64,000 nt of DNA. Source: Juglans regia (taxonomy: Eukaryota > Streptophyta > Magnoliopsida > Fagales > Juglandaceae). The DNA is taken from positions 25,615,722 through 25,679,721 of the forward strand of contig NC_049912.1 in assembly GCF_001411555.2 (NCBI RefSeq). The letters run 5' to 3'. A program made the translations under genes and the position numbers. Below the pieces are notes generated by a model, which was not told the origin of the DNA, did not search any database, and was given only the letters and a program-made list of their open reading frames with translations. The first letter of the stretch is position 1; the number at the start of each line of letters is the position of its first letter. This document shows positions 1-10,770 of the stretch, piece by piece.

Positions 1-390
1 CATCAATATATTAGCCCACTGAAATGCAATGATGAATTCATGAGGTAAGGTCACATATAAATTACCGTACATATTTTTTACTTTTTTGTTAGTATATAAA
101 TAATAAATACAACAAATCAATTAGTTTAGAAATAAAAAATAAAAAATAAAAAAATATGATGTGTGAGATTATGAGTAGAAAACTCTAGAGTTAATATACC
201 CATTCTCCCAGCGTGTCATGTTCTTTGGGAATTTAGAGCCAAAGGCGTGGAAGGCTACGGTTTCATGTTCGCCATGCTTGCATTTTCAATGCAGAAGAAT
301 TAACAGTGAGCCAAAGAAACAATCCCTACTAGAATGGGAAGCAACAAAAATGTTGAGAAAGAAAAATCACACTAGAGCCTGAGAAAATAC

Positions 391-2114
391 CTCAAGCTTT
401 CTTGATTGAGCTTCTGCTTTTGCATTTTGAAGGTTCACCCAAGCTTGAATTTTTGCTGCTTCTCTTTGATACCTGTAATGACCCATATTCAAAATTGGTA
501 AACAGCATTCTGCATGATAATAAAACTTTACAAGCCAATTTACCTGAGGCAGCACTTGGTCTTTTCCTCTTCTTTCCACGCGGCAGCTCTGGAGTCTGAA
601 ACACTTTTCCTGCTCATGTTTTCTGTATCGAAATGTCTGAGGCTTTTTGACACTTCTTCTTCCTCCTCTTCCCTTGAGCTCCAATTCGACGCGACGGAGT
701 CGTATTGCGCCCCAAGTTGTAGTTTGGCTAAATGGCACTCTTGCAGCTGTGCAACGTCAATGGTGCTGTCGGCGCTGCCAGAGTTCGCCAAGGCCAATGG
801 CCCTGACCTATTTGCAGGCGTGTTATGGTGGGCAGGGGATGGGCTCTTGAATGGCGTGTGGCACCTAGAAGTAGTAGAACTGCCGAGTGGAGTCATCTCC
901 GTCCCAGCATCTCGGTGATGCACCTCATAAACCCCGTCTGTGCAGGCATCTTTCATGCTTCCAGCCAATTTGTTTTTGAACAAGAATTCTTCTTCAGTGG
1001 GCTCTGAGTATCTGAAATTGGGAAAAATGGTTTCTATGTCGTCCGTGTACTTATCTGCATTAACAAATTTCAAATGTCTGTTGTTCATAACAAAACTTAA
1101 TGTCTATTACGATGGGTATATAATCGAGAAATTGACTGTACTCTAATTCTATCGGCAACCAAATGCATGCTAAGTTGAAACTAGCTAATGCATTGTTTGA
1201 TAAACATTTTTACAGCTAGGAACCCAACTGGGTGTTGTAGCTGAACAAGGAACATAATCAAACGGTACATCAAAAGCTTAAAAACTTTGTTAAGCTTTTG
1301 GAGCACAAAAGGAGTTTGAGAAGTGATGCTGAAATGGCGAAGGTTCCATTAAAGTTGAACGGGAGATCCTTACCTTTTAGTACTACATCCGTTGAAGCTG
1401 AGACCTCATTGAGAGCTCTGACCGAGTAATGATGGTCCAAAGATGTAGAAACTTGAAAGCTTGAAACTACTTTTGAGACCTTTTCCTCTATGACCTTTGA
1501 TTTCTCCGCAAAGACCTCTACTTGTTGCCTAAACCTATCAGACTGTCTGCAGATCTTCGAGGACTCCGGTGGCTTTATGGAGTGGGCAGGAGAGTCATGG
1601 CAAGAGCTGCTCACCAGCCATTTCTCTGCGTTGTCCCACTTTGAAGGGAAGTTTTTTCTTAAATGATCACCGATACTGAAGCTGAAAACAGGTCTACCAG
1701 GAGTCGAAGGAGCCTCCACTCTCCTCTGAGTGACCGAGCTTACTCCCTCTCTCTTCCTCTGAGCTGAAACCTCAAGAAGCCCTCCATCTTCCGTGATGTT
1801 GTTTGCCATTGGAAATGACTTGACAAAATCAGAGGTCTCTTTGAGATTAAGCTTCAAAAGTGGGTCGGGGAAGGTGTCTACAAAGGGATTATCTTTGCTT
1901 TTCCCGAAGAAGGTTGTGCTGCCTTGAAAAGCAGATTCCTGAATTAAAACAACCAAGAAAAAACAAAACAAAACACCGTTGTAGTCGATACCCAGCAGAG
2001 TATGGAAACCAGAAAAACAATAAAAGAAGAGTGCAAATGTGGGATCTTTACCCCATTAGATGCAAATACAGATTGAGCTTGGAAGTGTTTGGGGCTTGTG
2101 AGATTCATGGTCAT
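391..2114 (-). CDS. Remorin family protein, long N-terminal region (3' end off window)
   Basis: Remorins are plant plasma-membrane nanodomain scaffolds anchored by a C-terminal amphipathic or coiled-coil region. Exons that join in frame: 2114-2053, 1938-1374, 1054-544 and 472-391. The N-terminal half carries PSKWDNAEKWLVSSSCHDSP and SIKPPE, typical of the long-N-terminus remorins; the middle has DAGTEMTPLGSSTTSRCHTP and PSPAHHNTPANRSGPL. The C-terminal domain begins RAAAWKEEEKTKCCLR, continues YQREAAKIQAWVNLQNAKAE and stops at SRKLE before a clean donor. The expected last coiled-coil exon (KIQKMR-type) is not in positions 1-390, so it either lies off the window or is lost. The start is uncertain: ATG at 2114 (MTMNLTSPKHF) was chosen, but the frame stays open up to 2210, just after a possible acceptor, so an upstream exon may add residues. 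I am sure of the family, less of the ends. Confidence 0.85.
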
Positions 2115-3378
2115 GGGATTGAGGTTAGAGGGATCACTGGTAAGGGGGCCAAGGAATCGCCTGAGGAGTCTCGTGTATGTTAGGAGGGTGGTTTGCCTGT
2201 CTGCACCAATCTACGAAAGAACAAGTCTATTTTGTAAGCCTGCTTGACAAATCAAATATATGATTGATGTGAAAGCCTGTTATACAACAGTTAAATTGAT
2301 GGAATAAAACACTGTCACGAAGAAAAGTGTCTGAAGACGCAGCTGAAGTATGAAAACAGTACAGCTGAACAAGGAAAAAGCATTGACTACAGAGAACCAC
2401 GTTCTAAAATACTGTTACAAATGACTCACATGCGATGCGATCAGCCAGCCAACCTGCTCTCGGTGAAGTAGATAAGGAAGGGGACGAAAGAGTGCTCCTC
2501 CATAAAGGGAACTTTGGGAGGAGGAAAAAGCAGTACTTTTGAGTACTGAATCCTGATTCAGAAAAATGCATTCTTGTTAAAATAAACAACTCAGTTTTTC
2601 TGTTCTTCTCTTCGGAAGCTTCTAATTATTACAGTAGAGGCTCTCACTGTGTTGCATCCCAGGTGTCCAGGACTTCTGTCCCTCTTCTTGCATCCATGCT
2701 TAATGACGGTATACACACTACACAGTGTTCTTCTTTCTATGCGCTTGTTAGAACTTTTTTTATTCTGATTCTGTTCCAACATTTATAATGCTTGATAGTA
2801 AAGTTAAAAACCTTGAATGTTTTTTAAAAACGATATTACAAAATGTCTTTTGTTGCATTTTCTTTTATCCTGTTTCAGGGAAAGAAGGAAAATAACAGTG
2901 AAAATGACTCGAGATTATGCTCTCTCTCTCTCTCTCTATAAATATATACCCATATATTAGGAGTCTTCTTGTCTGTTTGAACTAGCGAGGGCGTCCAATG
3001 TGAAAGGCCCAGGAACATGGAGTCCAACAGCCCAAGAAGCTGAATGATGGCTCGCATAGTTGCTCATTTTCTTTCTTATCTTTTAGGTATATGATCATAC
3101 AGGAAAGATGACGATATGATCATTCACATATAGCTGTATGAACATTATTTTTTATCAACGACATGACGATATCCTGTCCCACCTACGCAAGATCTACAAT
3201 AAAATATTCATGCACTACATCAAATAATAATATATATAAGTTATTTGATTTCCCACTTAATTATATTGTTATCAAAGAAAGGAGGGGCCGGGTGTGATAG
3301 AACACTTCTGTTTGTTTACTATCGAGTAGCATTAGACGCGTTCTGTTAAATAAAAGAATAGACAAGATCGATTGAGAT

Positions 3379-3420
3379 GATTGATTGATTGATTGATGGA
3401 TGGATGGATGGATGGATGGA
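3379..3420. repeat. GATT/GATG tetranucleotide microsatellite
   Basis: About four GATT units pass into about six GATG units without a break. It is a simple-sequence tract in AT-rich spacer DNA, and the unit switch by a single base change is typical of slippage decay. Confidence 0.8.
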
Positions 3421-4035
3421 AAAATAGAGTTGAGTTGATTGATAGAAAATTAAAAAAAGGACTTGACGAATAATGTGCAAGTGAGAATTTAGAAGCAATT
3501 TTAGGCTACGGTGAAAATACTTACAAAATATCTATAAATAATATTTAAGAATAGTTATAATTAGATATTGAAGTAGATTTATAGATTTCGTTAAATATTT
3601 TGAGTTATTTAGATGTATAAAATATATTGAATTATTGACTTTTAAATAGATAATTGAAAAAAATATAGATCTCATCAATAATTAATCTTTTTAATAATGA
3701 TTTTATTTATATTTAATAGTGATAAATATTATAATAATTTTATTTTTTATTTATATTTAATAGTGATAAATATTATAGTGATTTTATTTTTTATTTATAT
3801 AAAATAGTGATAAATATTATTGTGATTTTTAGATAGATTTTGGTATTTGGATAGTTTATTGTGTTTGGCATGTGAAATATTTTCATAAGTACGAGAATAC
3901 TTAGAAAGTGTTGAGAAGACTTCACCACCCAAACGTAGCCAATTATTTTTATTGGATTAGCCAAATAAAAAAAATGTTCTATTTTATTTTTAAGAGGACT
4001 CTATTGGAGTTTGTTTATTTTTTTTTAAGAGGACT

Positions 4036-4043
4036 CTATTGGA
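4036..4043. repeat. Left target-site duplication of hAT element
   Basis: CTATTGGA directly abuts the TAGGGGTG terminus; its partner TTATTGGA lies at 8108-8115. Seven of eight bases match. Confidence 0.8.
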
Positions 4044-4217
4044 TAGGGGTGGGCAGCGGGACCCCGCACTCCGCTGACCTACCCTATTCACCCCGCCCCC
4101 CACCCATGTAGGGCGGGGGCTCCGGCCCGCTTAAGCGGGATGCGGGGGGCCCCGCTCGCACCCTAAGGAAGATGCGGAGGCAGGGGGCGGATGGGGCGAA
4201 GCCCTGCTCCGCTTAAG

Positions 4218-4251
<34 letters not shown>

Positions 4252-4282
4252 TTATATATATATATATAAAACAAATAAGTAG

Positions 4283-4329
4283 AGTGAAACGGCGCCGTTT
4301 TGTCATGGACAAAACGACGCCGTTTCACT
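4283..4329. repeat. Inverted repeat, 22-bp arms, 3-base loop
   Basis: Left arm 4283-4304 and right arm 4308-4329 are complementary at 21 of 22 positions around the loop ATG; both contain AAACGGCG/CGCCGTTT. It lies in the G+C-rich leader of the hAT element, just left of a second palindrome with the same core. Confidence 0.9.
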
Positions 4330-4348
4330 TAGGACTGGTAAGCGCCTC

Positions 4349-4384
4349 AACTAAAAGTGAAACGGCGCCGTTTCACTTTTAGTT
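4349..4384. repeat. Perfect 36-bp palindrome with GAAACGGCGCCGTTTC core
   Basis: Bases 4349-4366 are the exact reverse complement of 4367-4384, with no loop. The central GTGAAACGGCGCCGTTTCAC is also the arm sequence of the neighbouring inverted repeat. It lies upstream of the putative transposase leader exon. Confidence 0.92.
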
Positions 4385-4631
4385 AAGGTTCCCCCCTCCC
4401 CCCTCCCCGCGTCTGTTTCCCTCATTTTTCGAACTCTCATCTCTCACTCTCTTTGAGTCTCTCGCGCGATCTCTCACACTCACTCTCTCTGAGTCAGTCT
4501 CGCACTCGCAGTGCCAGCCTCTCTCTCTCATTCGAATCTCCGTCTCGCACGAGTCCACGACTGCACAAGTAGCACCACCGCCGCCACTTCTCCGTCTCCG
4601 TCTCTCACTGGGATTTCGCCGCCACTCAAAG

Positions 4632-5187
4632 GTAAGAAATCCGAAACTCATTCTTTTTTTTTTTGTTTTGGATTGGAGATTGGAGGAAGGTTGGGTTGAA
4701 TCGGAGATGGAGGATGGGAAAATTGTGAATTTGTGTGCTGTGGAGAATTTTGTGCATGTGTTTGATTCGTGTGTTTGTTTGTACTTGTTTGTTTGTTGAT
4801 TGGAACTTTAAATCAATTTAGGAGTTCAATCCGAAGCCCATTCTTGAAATTTAGGGGTTCAATCCGAAACCCTAAATTGAGTTAGGGATTTCAATTGAAA
4901 CCCCATCAATTTTAGGGTTTTGGATTGAACCCCTAAATTGATTTAGGGGTTCAATCCTTAACCCCCAAATTGAGTTAGGGCCCTAGGGGTTTTGAATTGA
5001 AACCCCTTGAAACACCCTAAAATTTGAGGGTTTCGGATTGAACCCCCTCAAGTTATGTTTTATATAATTATTTTACTATTTAAAGGTCCAATGTTAATGG
5101 AAATAATAATGTGATTGATAAGTACATGTTTTGAATTATGTCGTATGTTGATTGATTTTTTTATTTTTTATTGTGTTGTGGAATCAG
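4632..5187 (+). other. Probable 5'-leader intron of hAT transposase with internal repeats
   Basis: A CT-rich leader ends CTCAAAG before GTAAGAAATC; an acceptor TGGAATCAG at 5187 is followed two bases later by the transposase ATG at 5190. From about 4808 to 5045 the intron is built of imperfect alternating units related to TTAGGGGTTCAATCCGAAAC and its complement, so it can fold on itself. The intron is inferred from splice sites only. Confidence 0.5.
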
Positions 5188-5189
5188 GA

Positions 5190-7303
5190 ATGTCTTCTCA
5201 AAGAGATTTCATTGATAGCTTTCCCACCCCTACCAGTACCACTGCCCCAGAACCTAACCCTACTCCAACCCCTGGGAGTGGGAATACACATTGCCCTGCC
5301 CCTAAGCCAACACAAAGTAAGAAATATGTTTCCGTAGTTTGGTCTCATTTTACCGAACTAGAGGGTAGTGACCCCAATAACCTACAAGCTAAATGTAATT
5401 ATTGTGGAAAAATATATGGATGTTATCATAGGAAACATGATACATCCCAGTTAAAGGTCCATTTAGAGGAACAATGCAAAAAGAGTTCAATATTAAGATC
5501 CTTAGTGGAGAATGGTCAATCAAGACTAGAAATTGGACTGAAAAAATGACGGATGGGAGTAGTGGGGGTTCAACATTGAAGGGGTTCACAAAATATAATG
5601 TTAATGAGTGTAGAAGGAAGTTAGCTCATATGGTTGTCATAGACGAGTTACCTTTTCAATTTGTGGATGGGAGAGGGTTCCAAGAATTTGTCCAATAATT
5701 GGAACCTAGATTTATGATTCATTCTCGCCACATTGTGGCAAAGGATATGAAAAAGATGTACTAGAAAGATAAATATGTTTTGAGGGGCCAATTGGCGGGT
5801 TTGGTAGTTTGCCTCACTACCGATATTTGGACTTTTATCCAAAATTTTAATTATATGTCTTTGACTGTTTATTTCATTGATTCTGACTGGATTTTTCATA
5901 AAAAGATTATCAAGTTTTGTCAAATAACTGATCACAAGGGTGAGACAATTGGGAAGGCCTTAGAGGCCTCAATAAAGGAGTGGGGGTTGACATGGGTTTG
6001 ACAGTTTCGGTTGACAATGCCTTGTCTAATGATGTCGCCTTGGGATGTCTGAAGACTTATCTTAAAGAGGCAAATAAGACATTCTTGGGTGGTGAATATT
6101 TGCATGTTAGATGTTCTGCACATATCTTGAATCTAATTGTGACTGGGGGTTAAAAGATGTTGATAACTCGGTTGCACGAGTTAGATTGGCTGTGAAATTT
6201 GTGAGGTATTCTCCTTCTAGATTGGAGAAATTCAATATTGCTGCGAAGAATGTGGCATAACATCAAAGATGGGTCTTTGTACTGATGTTCCTATCAGATG
6301 GAACTCAACCTTCTTGATGTTGGAGGCGGCCCAATAATATAAAAAAGCCTTTCAATTATTGGGTGATGAAGACATTCAATATGTCAAATACTTTGATGAG
6401 CACGAGGGTTTAGGATTGCCTAATGATGATGATTGGGAGGTAGTTGCTACATTTGTTGATTTTCTCGGGCTGTTTTATGATGTCACGTTGAAGTTATCTG
6501 CTTCTTTGCATCCTACATACTATGAATTTTGTCAACAAATATGTAGGGTGAAAGAAGAATTAGACGATATGTGTAGTGGTTCCAATCTAAGGATAAGAGG
6601 GATGACATTGACCATGTGGATCAAATTTGACAAGTATTGGGAAGATTTGACTAGACTCAATATTTTGTTATATGTGGCTACTATTCTTGATCCCCGTCTA
6701 AAAATTTCAGGCATGTTATATGGTTTGGGACTTGCGTATGATTAGGCATGGACTGATCTTATTGGTGAGATGACCCGCGATACCCTTTATAGATTTTATG
6801 ATGAGTTTAATGCAATTAAGGGTGGTACTGCATCTACTACACCTACACATATCCCAACACCTCCTCCAGACACCGGGGCAACAAAGAAGCGTAGATTAGC
6901 ATGGACGAAAACCCTCACAGATAATCCCACACTAGTCCATCAATCCACAGAGGTGGTTTCAGAGTTAGACAATTATTTGTCAACGGATCTTATTCAAGAA
7001 GATGGTGATTTTGACATTTTAGGATGGTGGAAGGTAGTATCAAAAAAATATTCCATCCTTTCTGAAACTGCCCGTTGTATATTGGTCATCCCTATTAGCA
7101 CCGTTGCCTCGGAGTCTGCCTTTAGTACCGGAGGGTGCATATTAGATCCTTTCCGTAGTTCATTGTCTCCTACAACTGTGGAGGCATTGATATGCACACA
7201 GAGTTGAACGATGGGAAAATATATTTATGTTCCAGATGTGTTAGATTTTAAAGAGACCGACGAAGAGGGTGGTGATCAGTCTGGATCTGGACCATCTGGT
7301 AAT
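5190..7303 (+). pseudogene. hAT transposase (BED finger, DUF4413-like, hATC), broken
   Basis: The product would bind element ends and catalyse cut-and-paste transposition. The frame starts MSSQRDFIDSFPTPTST and contains a BED-type zinc finger around VVWSHFTEL, CNYCGK and LKVHLEEQC. The middle part, SLHPTYYEFCQQICRVKEEL (about 6506-6565), matches the conserved plant hAT segment DUF4413. The C-terminal dimerisation region includes SELDNYLS, DILGWWKVVSKKYSILSETA and STVASESAFSTGGCILDPFR (to about 7170). The frame is broken: it shifts near 5470-5550, has stops near 5697, 5763, 6001 and 6743, and a TGA at 7205 where TGG is expected after ALICTQS. It resembles RICESLEEPER/DAYSLEEPER-type proteins, but the damage argues against a domesticated gene. 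Confidence 0.88.
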
Positions 7304-7849
7304 TATTGTTTTTATTTTATTATTTTAATTTATTTATATTCATTTCAATTTCATCAGTATTAATTTTAGTATTGATTGTTGTGGTAACACATGAGACGAC
7401 TCAGACGATGTCTATCTCCACTACTATATGAACATGTGCTCAAGCCTCAAAAGAGTCAAAGACTACCCATCCGGCCGCCCCAAATGTCACAGTCAAAGAC
7501 CCAAACCGCTCGCATCTTTTTTTAGATTTTTAATTTCTTAGATTTTTGAATTTTGAATCAGTCTATCAGATGTATGTATTATGTATTTTATTTGTAATTT
7601 TGTAATGTTAATACAATGTCCTTTGGACACTTTTTTATTTGTAATTTTGTAATTGTTTAGACTTTCCATTTTATTTTTGTAATAGTTTAGTTATTATTAT
7701 TATTTATTAGTTTATTAGGTAGTAGACTTGTAGTCTATACTCTATATTAGTACTTCATTAGTCTTAATTATATAAAATTGTGTATGTATATATTATTTTC
7801 ATTCATGAAATTTTTTTTTTTTTTTTAAAAAACACAAAATTATATTTTT

Positions 7850-7898
7850 ATGGGCCTAAAATGGCCCAGAAACAGTTTCTGGGCCATTTTAGGCCCAT
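7850..7898. repeat. Perfect hairpin, 24-bp arms, 1-base loop
   Basis: Bases 7850-7873 are exactly complementary to 7875-7898 around a single A. The arms contain GGGCCTAAAATGGCCCAGAA. A related but imperfect GGCCCAGAAACCGC / GGGCCTTTGGCCC segment follows at about 7911-7952. It sits in the 3' subterminal region of the hAT element. Confidence 0.93.
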
Positions 7899-8107
7899 TA
7901 CAGCGATTTATAGGCCAAAAAGGCCCAGAAACCGCTTTTGGGCCTTTGGCCCAATAGCAGTGCGGGGTGCGGATAGAGGATCCCCTCCACCCGCACCCCA
8001 TCATCCGAGACGGGGTCCTCCGCCCCCGCACTCTAGGGGCGGGGGGCGGATTAGTAGTATGGCCCCCCGCCCATGCGGGGGCGGGGTGGGGGCGGGTAGC
8101 ACTCCTA

Positions 8108-8115
8108 TTATTGGA
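8108..8115. repeat. Right target-site duplication of hAT element
   Basis: TTATTGGA follows the CACTCCTA terminus and pairs with 4036-4043 (7 of 8 bases). Confidence 0.8.
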
Positions 8116-9277
8116 TTAGTCAAAATTGAAGGATATTTTTGATGAATTTAAGATAAATTTAATTTTTAACTATTCTATTCACATAAATTTTTATATTGAA
8201 ATAGTTATTTTTTATTATATAACAATAAGATAATATAAGATGAATTTAGTTTCAGTTATTTATATCAAATCTTCACATTAGATTATACATTTATTGAATA
8301 ATTAATAATTTTTTTAATTTTATCATATTTTACTATTCTACCTATTATATATTAATTAATAATTATATTCTTATTAAATTAATATATCACTACCTCAAAT
8401 TAATATACCAATTATGATAAAATATGTAATAGAAAGAAAGGGAGAGAGAAATAATTTTATTAATTAATAAAATTAATAAAATAATTTTAAATTTGAAAAA
8501 AATTTTAAAAGTCACTGTACCTTTAACTAATCCATTGTGTGCATATTTTGGTCTCTAATAATTAAATATTTCGTAAATTTAATTTTAACTAATCTAATGA
8601 GAATGCTCTAATGAAAGGGAAAGGTGTTAAAATTGCCATCACTGCAGCACAATGAACATGTGAAATGAACGATGTGATAATAATATTCCTACATACAAAG
8701 TAAAATACATTCAATGGCATATGATTCCTATCTCAGATGAAGAAGACTACTTTCTTATTTTCTTAAAAGTTTTTGCTTTTGTGGTAAAAACTTTGACTTG
8801 GGAGTAATGCTAAATACAAATCTAAATAGACAAACCCGACTAGGTATGGGTATCAACAATATCTCAGATATTTTCATTAGAGAAAATAGGTCTGGATTCA
8901 AACACCAACATAGAAAACAAGCAAGTTCGTTCTTGTATAGCTTGTGAAACTCTGAATAGATCCACTGAGAATATATTGGGAAGAAAAAGGCAATATAAGC
9001 AAGCAACAGAACTTGGGATTCACCGGCAACACTGATAGAAGATAAGCAAAATGGGCCCCATATACATATATTTAACCAAAGAACGCACCATGATAAGACA
9101 ACCTATCAATAATGGAATTTGATATCTGCTTCAACTTATAGAACTTTAGACACTCATGATGACATGACCAAACCATTATTCTATTGCCAATATAACTAGA
9201 GTCTGAGGAAGAACAAAAACTTCTACTTTCTTCTTCTTCTTCTTCCTCTTCCTCTTTCTTCTTGTAGCACAAGATCA
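8116..9277. other. AT-rich spacer and 5' leader of the following gene
   Basis: Positions 8116-8640 are almost pure A/T with no recognisable gene. From about 9215 to 9270 a CTT/TTC-rich tract precedes the ATG at 9278 and looks like a plant 5' untranslated leader. Short minus-strand frames at 8755-9278 match no family. Confidence 0.5.
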
Positions 9278-10006
9278 ATGGCTATTTCATGTTCTTATTC
9301 CTCTCACATCCCAGTTCTGAAATCTGGTCTAGTCTCAAAGCCTATCAGCAAATCCCTAACGCTTAAAGACAGCCAAGTTCCACCCAGGAAAGCACCGAGA
9401 TTCCAGATCAGATGTTCCATCAGAAACAAGGTTAATTATCCCTTCACTATTTTTATTATCTTAAAGCATACAATCCCTCTCTGTCTTGATTCTTGTAATT
9501 AAGAAAACAATCATACCAACAAACTTTTTCAACAGAACAAGACCTGGTTGGATCAACTCCAGTCTCATATATATCCTTTTTTTCCCAATTATTGCAAGGA
9601 AAAAAAATACAAAAAGTAAATATTGCTTAACCTTTTTATTAATGTCTGAGACTGAATGGTTTGTTGCAGGTTTTTGAGGATCGGTCTAATGGTATAGTCT
9701 GCTATAGGGATGACAGTGGGGAAATCATTTGCGAAGGATATGACGAGGGCCCTCGCTTTCAGAAACAGACTCCAACAACAGCTTATCATCCAAGGTAAAT
9801 AGTCCTAAAACAAGTACCAAATTCAAATTGTTTGGAAACCTGTCTAATTATTTGCTTTTTGTCGGGTCAGAGATGTTGAGATCTTTGACCTTCTTCTTCA
9901 ACAAAGTAGGCTTCAGACTGTTAAAGGCAGTGGATTGAGCCACGCTGAGGAAAGTGTTGCTGTGCAGAAGGACTTCAATTGCAATGGCTTCAACTCATTC
10001 TGCTAA
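9278..10006 (+). CDS. Small plastid-targeted-type conserved plant protein, 137 aa
   Basis: Three exons, 9278-9430, 9670-9794 and 9871-10006, join in frame to 137 codons plus stop. The first 45 or so residues are rich in Ser, Lys and Pro without acidic residues apart from D31 (MAISCSYSSHIPVLKSGLVS), which reads as a chloroplast transit peptide ending near RFQIRCS. The mature part is acidic and well structured: VFEDRSNGIVCYRDDSGEII, then CEGYDEGPRF, a helix-like DVEIFDLLLQQS and the C-terminus DFNCNGFNSFC. I recognise the pattern as a small conserved plant plastid protein but cannot assign a function. The start is fixed by the only in-frame ATG before the transit-like sequence. All introns are GT-AG. 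Confidence 0.8.
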
Positions 10007-10555
10007 TCAATGGCAAACTTTTGTCAGTTGTATAGATGTCTCCTCAACTCCCTGCACTTACATCGATCATAGAATGTGTAAGGCAGGCATATACATCGAT
10101 CAAAGAATGTGAATAGGAGGCATAAATGCACTTGTTTTATTTTTTAAGCACATTCTTCACCCGTGAATGTACAAGAAAATGCCTCATCTCCCCGATTCTC
10201 TCTTTCTTCGCTAATTTTAAAAGAGAAACAATATCACCCGGACGAACAGTGTCAGTCACGACTCACGTTTGAGATACCGTAGTTCTAAATATTTGAGAAA
10301 TATGTTCAGCAATGAAGTTTTCACAGAGCACAAAACAGAGAGGATAGGCCAACCATAGCTCTAGCCTACAATATCAAAGATGCTCTAGCTTTCGATACTA
10401 ACACACGGATTCATAGAAATCTCCAACACGATATAAATTATTTAATCCGAGGCCAATGCTCGAAATCTTAAAAATGATGTTGGTGTAAGTGCACCAGAAA
10501 CAATTTATGAGCAAAATGAGCTCACAATGTGAAATCAAAGTAACTCTCTATCTCG

Positions 10556-10640
10556 TCAAAAGCTTATGGCCTGATTGGCATAACTCCAAGCTTCCAAAAA
10601 TGGAAGTCTAGAGTTCGAAACCCCCCACCCCAAATCAAAA
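10556..10640 (+). mobile_element. tRNA-derived SINE-like insertion with about 18-bp duplication
   Basis: AAAGTAACTCTCTATCTC (10538-10555) recurs as AAAGTAACTCTCTATTTC (10641-10658), 17 of 18 bases. Between them is an 85-bp insert with A-box-like TGGCCTGATTGG and B-box-like AGAGTTCGAAACC, ending in an A-rich tail. This is the layout of a short tRNA-derived retroposon. Confidence 0.75.
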
Positions 10641-10747
10641 AAAGTAACTCTCTATTTCAAAAAAGCAGAAGACATGATAAGTGGGTCTCTTGGTGAAATA
10701 TTTCTGGATGGATTTACATCACAGGGAGAATTCTAGCCAGCACGTGA

Positions 10748-10770
10748 AAGAGAGAGAGAGAGAGAGAGAG
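10748..10770. repeat. GA dinucleotide microsatellite
   Basis: About eleven uninterrupted GA/AG units in non-coding DNA downstream of the SINE. Confidence 0.8.

Larger units (their letters stand above)
2211..4043. other. Intergenic region with simple repeats
   Basis: Spacer between the remorin 5' end and the hAT element. It holds a CT dinucleotide run at about 2920-2938 and a GATT-to-GATG tetranucleotide run at about 3379-3420. From 3530 it is strongly AT-rich, with an imperfect direct repeat of an ATATTTAATAGTGATAAA-like unit at 3705-3815. A segment TTTTAAGAGGACTCTATTGG occurs twice (about 3989-4008 and 4023-4042), immediately left of the transposon. Short minus-strand open frames at 2404-2782 resemble no family. 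The remorin promoter and 5' leader presumably lie in 2115-2800. Confidence 0.5.
4044..8107 (+). mobile_element. Degenerate hAT-superfamily DNA transposon (about 4.06 kb)
   Basis: The left end begins TAGGGGTGGGCAGCGGG and the right end, on the other strand, begins TAGGAGTGCTACCCGCC, giving short imperfect inverted ends sharing TAGGRGTG. CTATTGGA (4036-4043) and TTATTGGA (8108-8115) flank it as an 8-bp duplication with one mismatch, the size expected for hAT. Both subterminal regions are very G+C-rich against AT-rich flanks. Inside are a CT-rich leader with an intron-like segment, a broken transposase with BED finger and hATC dimerisation domain (5190-7303), long hairpins and an AT microsatellite at about 4217-4243. 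The accumulated stops and the mismatched duplication indicate an old, inactive copy. Confidence 0.88.

Noticed and set aside
3379..3420. CRISPR-like spaced repeats
   Set aside because: It is a tetranucleotide microsatellite without spacers, in a plant nuclear context.
5190..7303. A domesticated hAT protein (DAYSLEEPER-like) still in use
   Set aside because: At least four stops and a frame shift break it, and intact transposon ends still flank it.
10575..10625. A functional tRNA gene
   Set aside because: The box motifs are present but no cloverleaf with acceptor stem and anticodon arm can be drawn, and a retroposon duplication flanks it.
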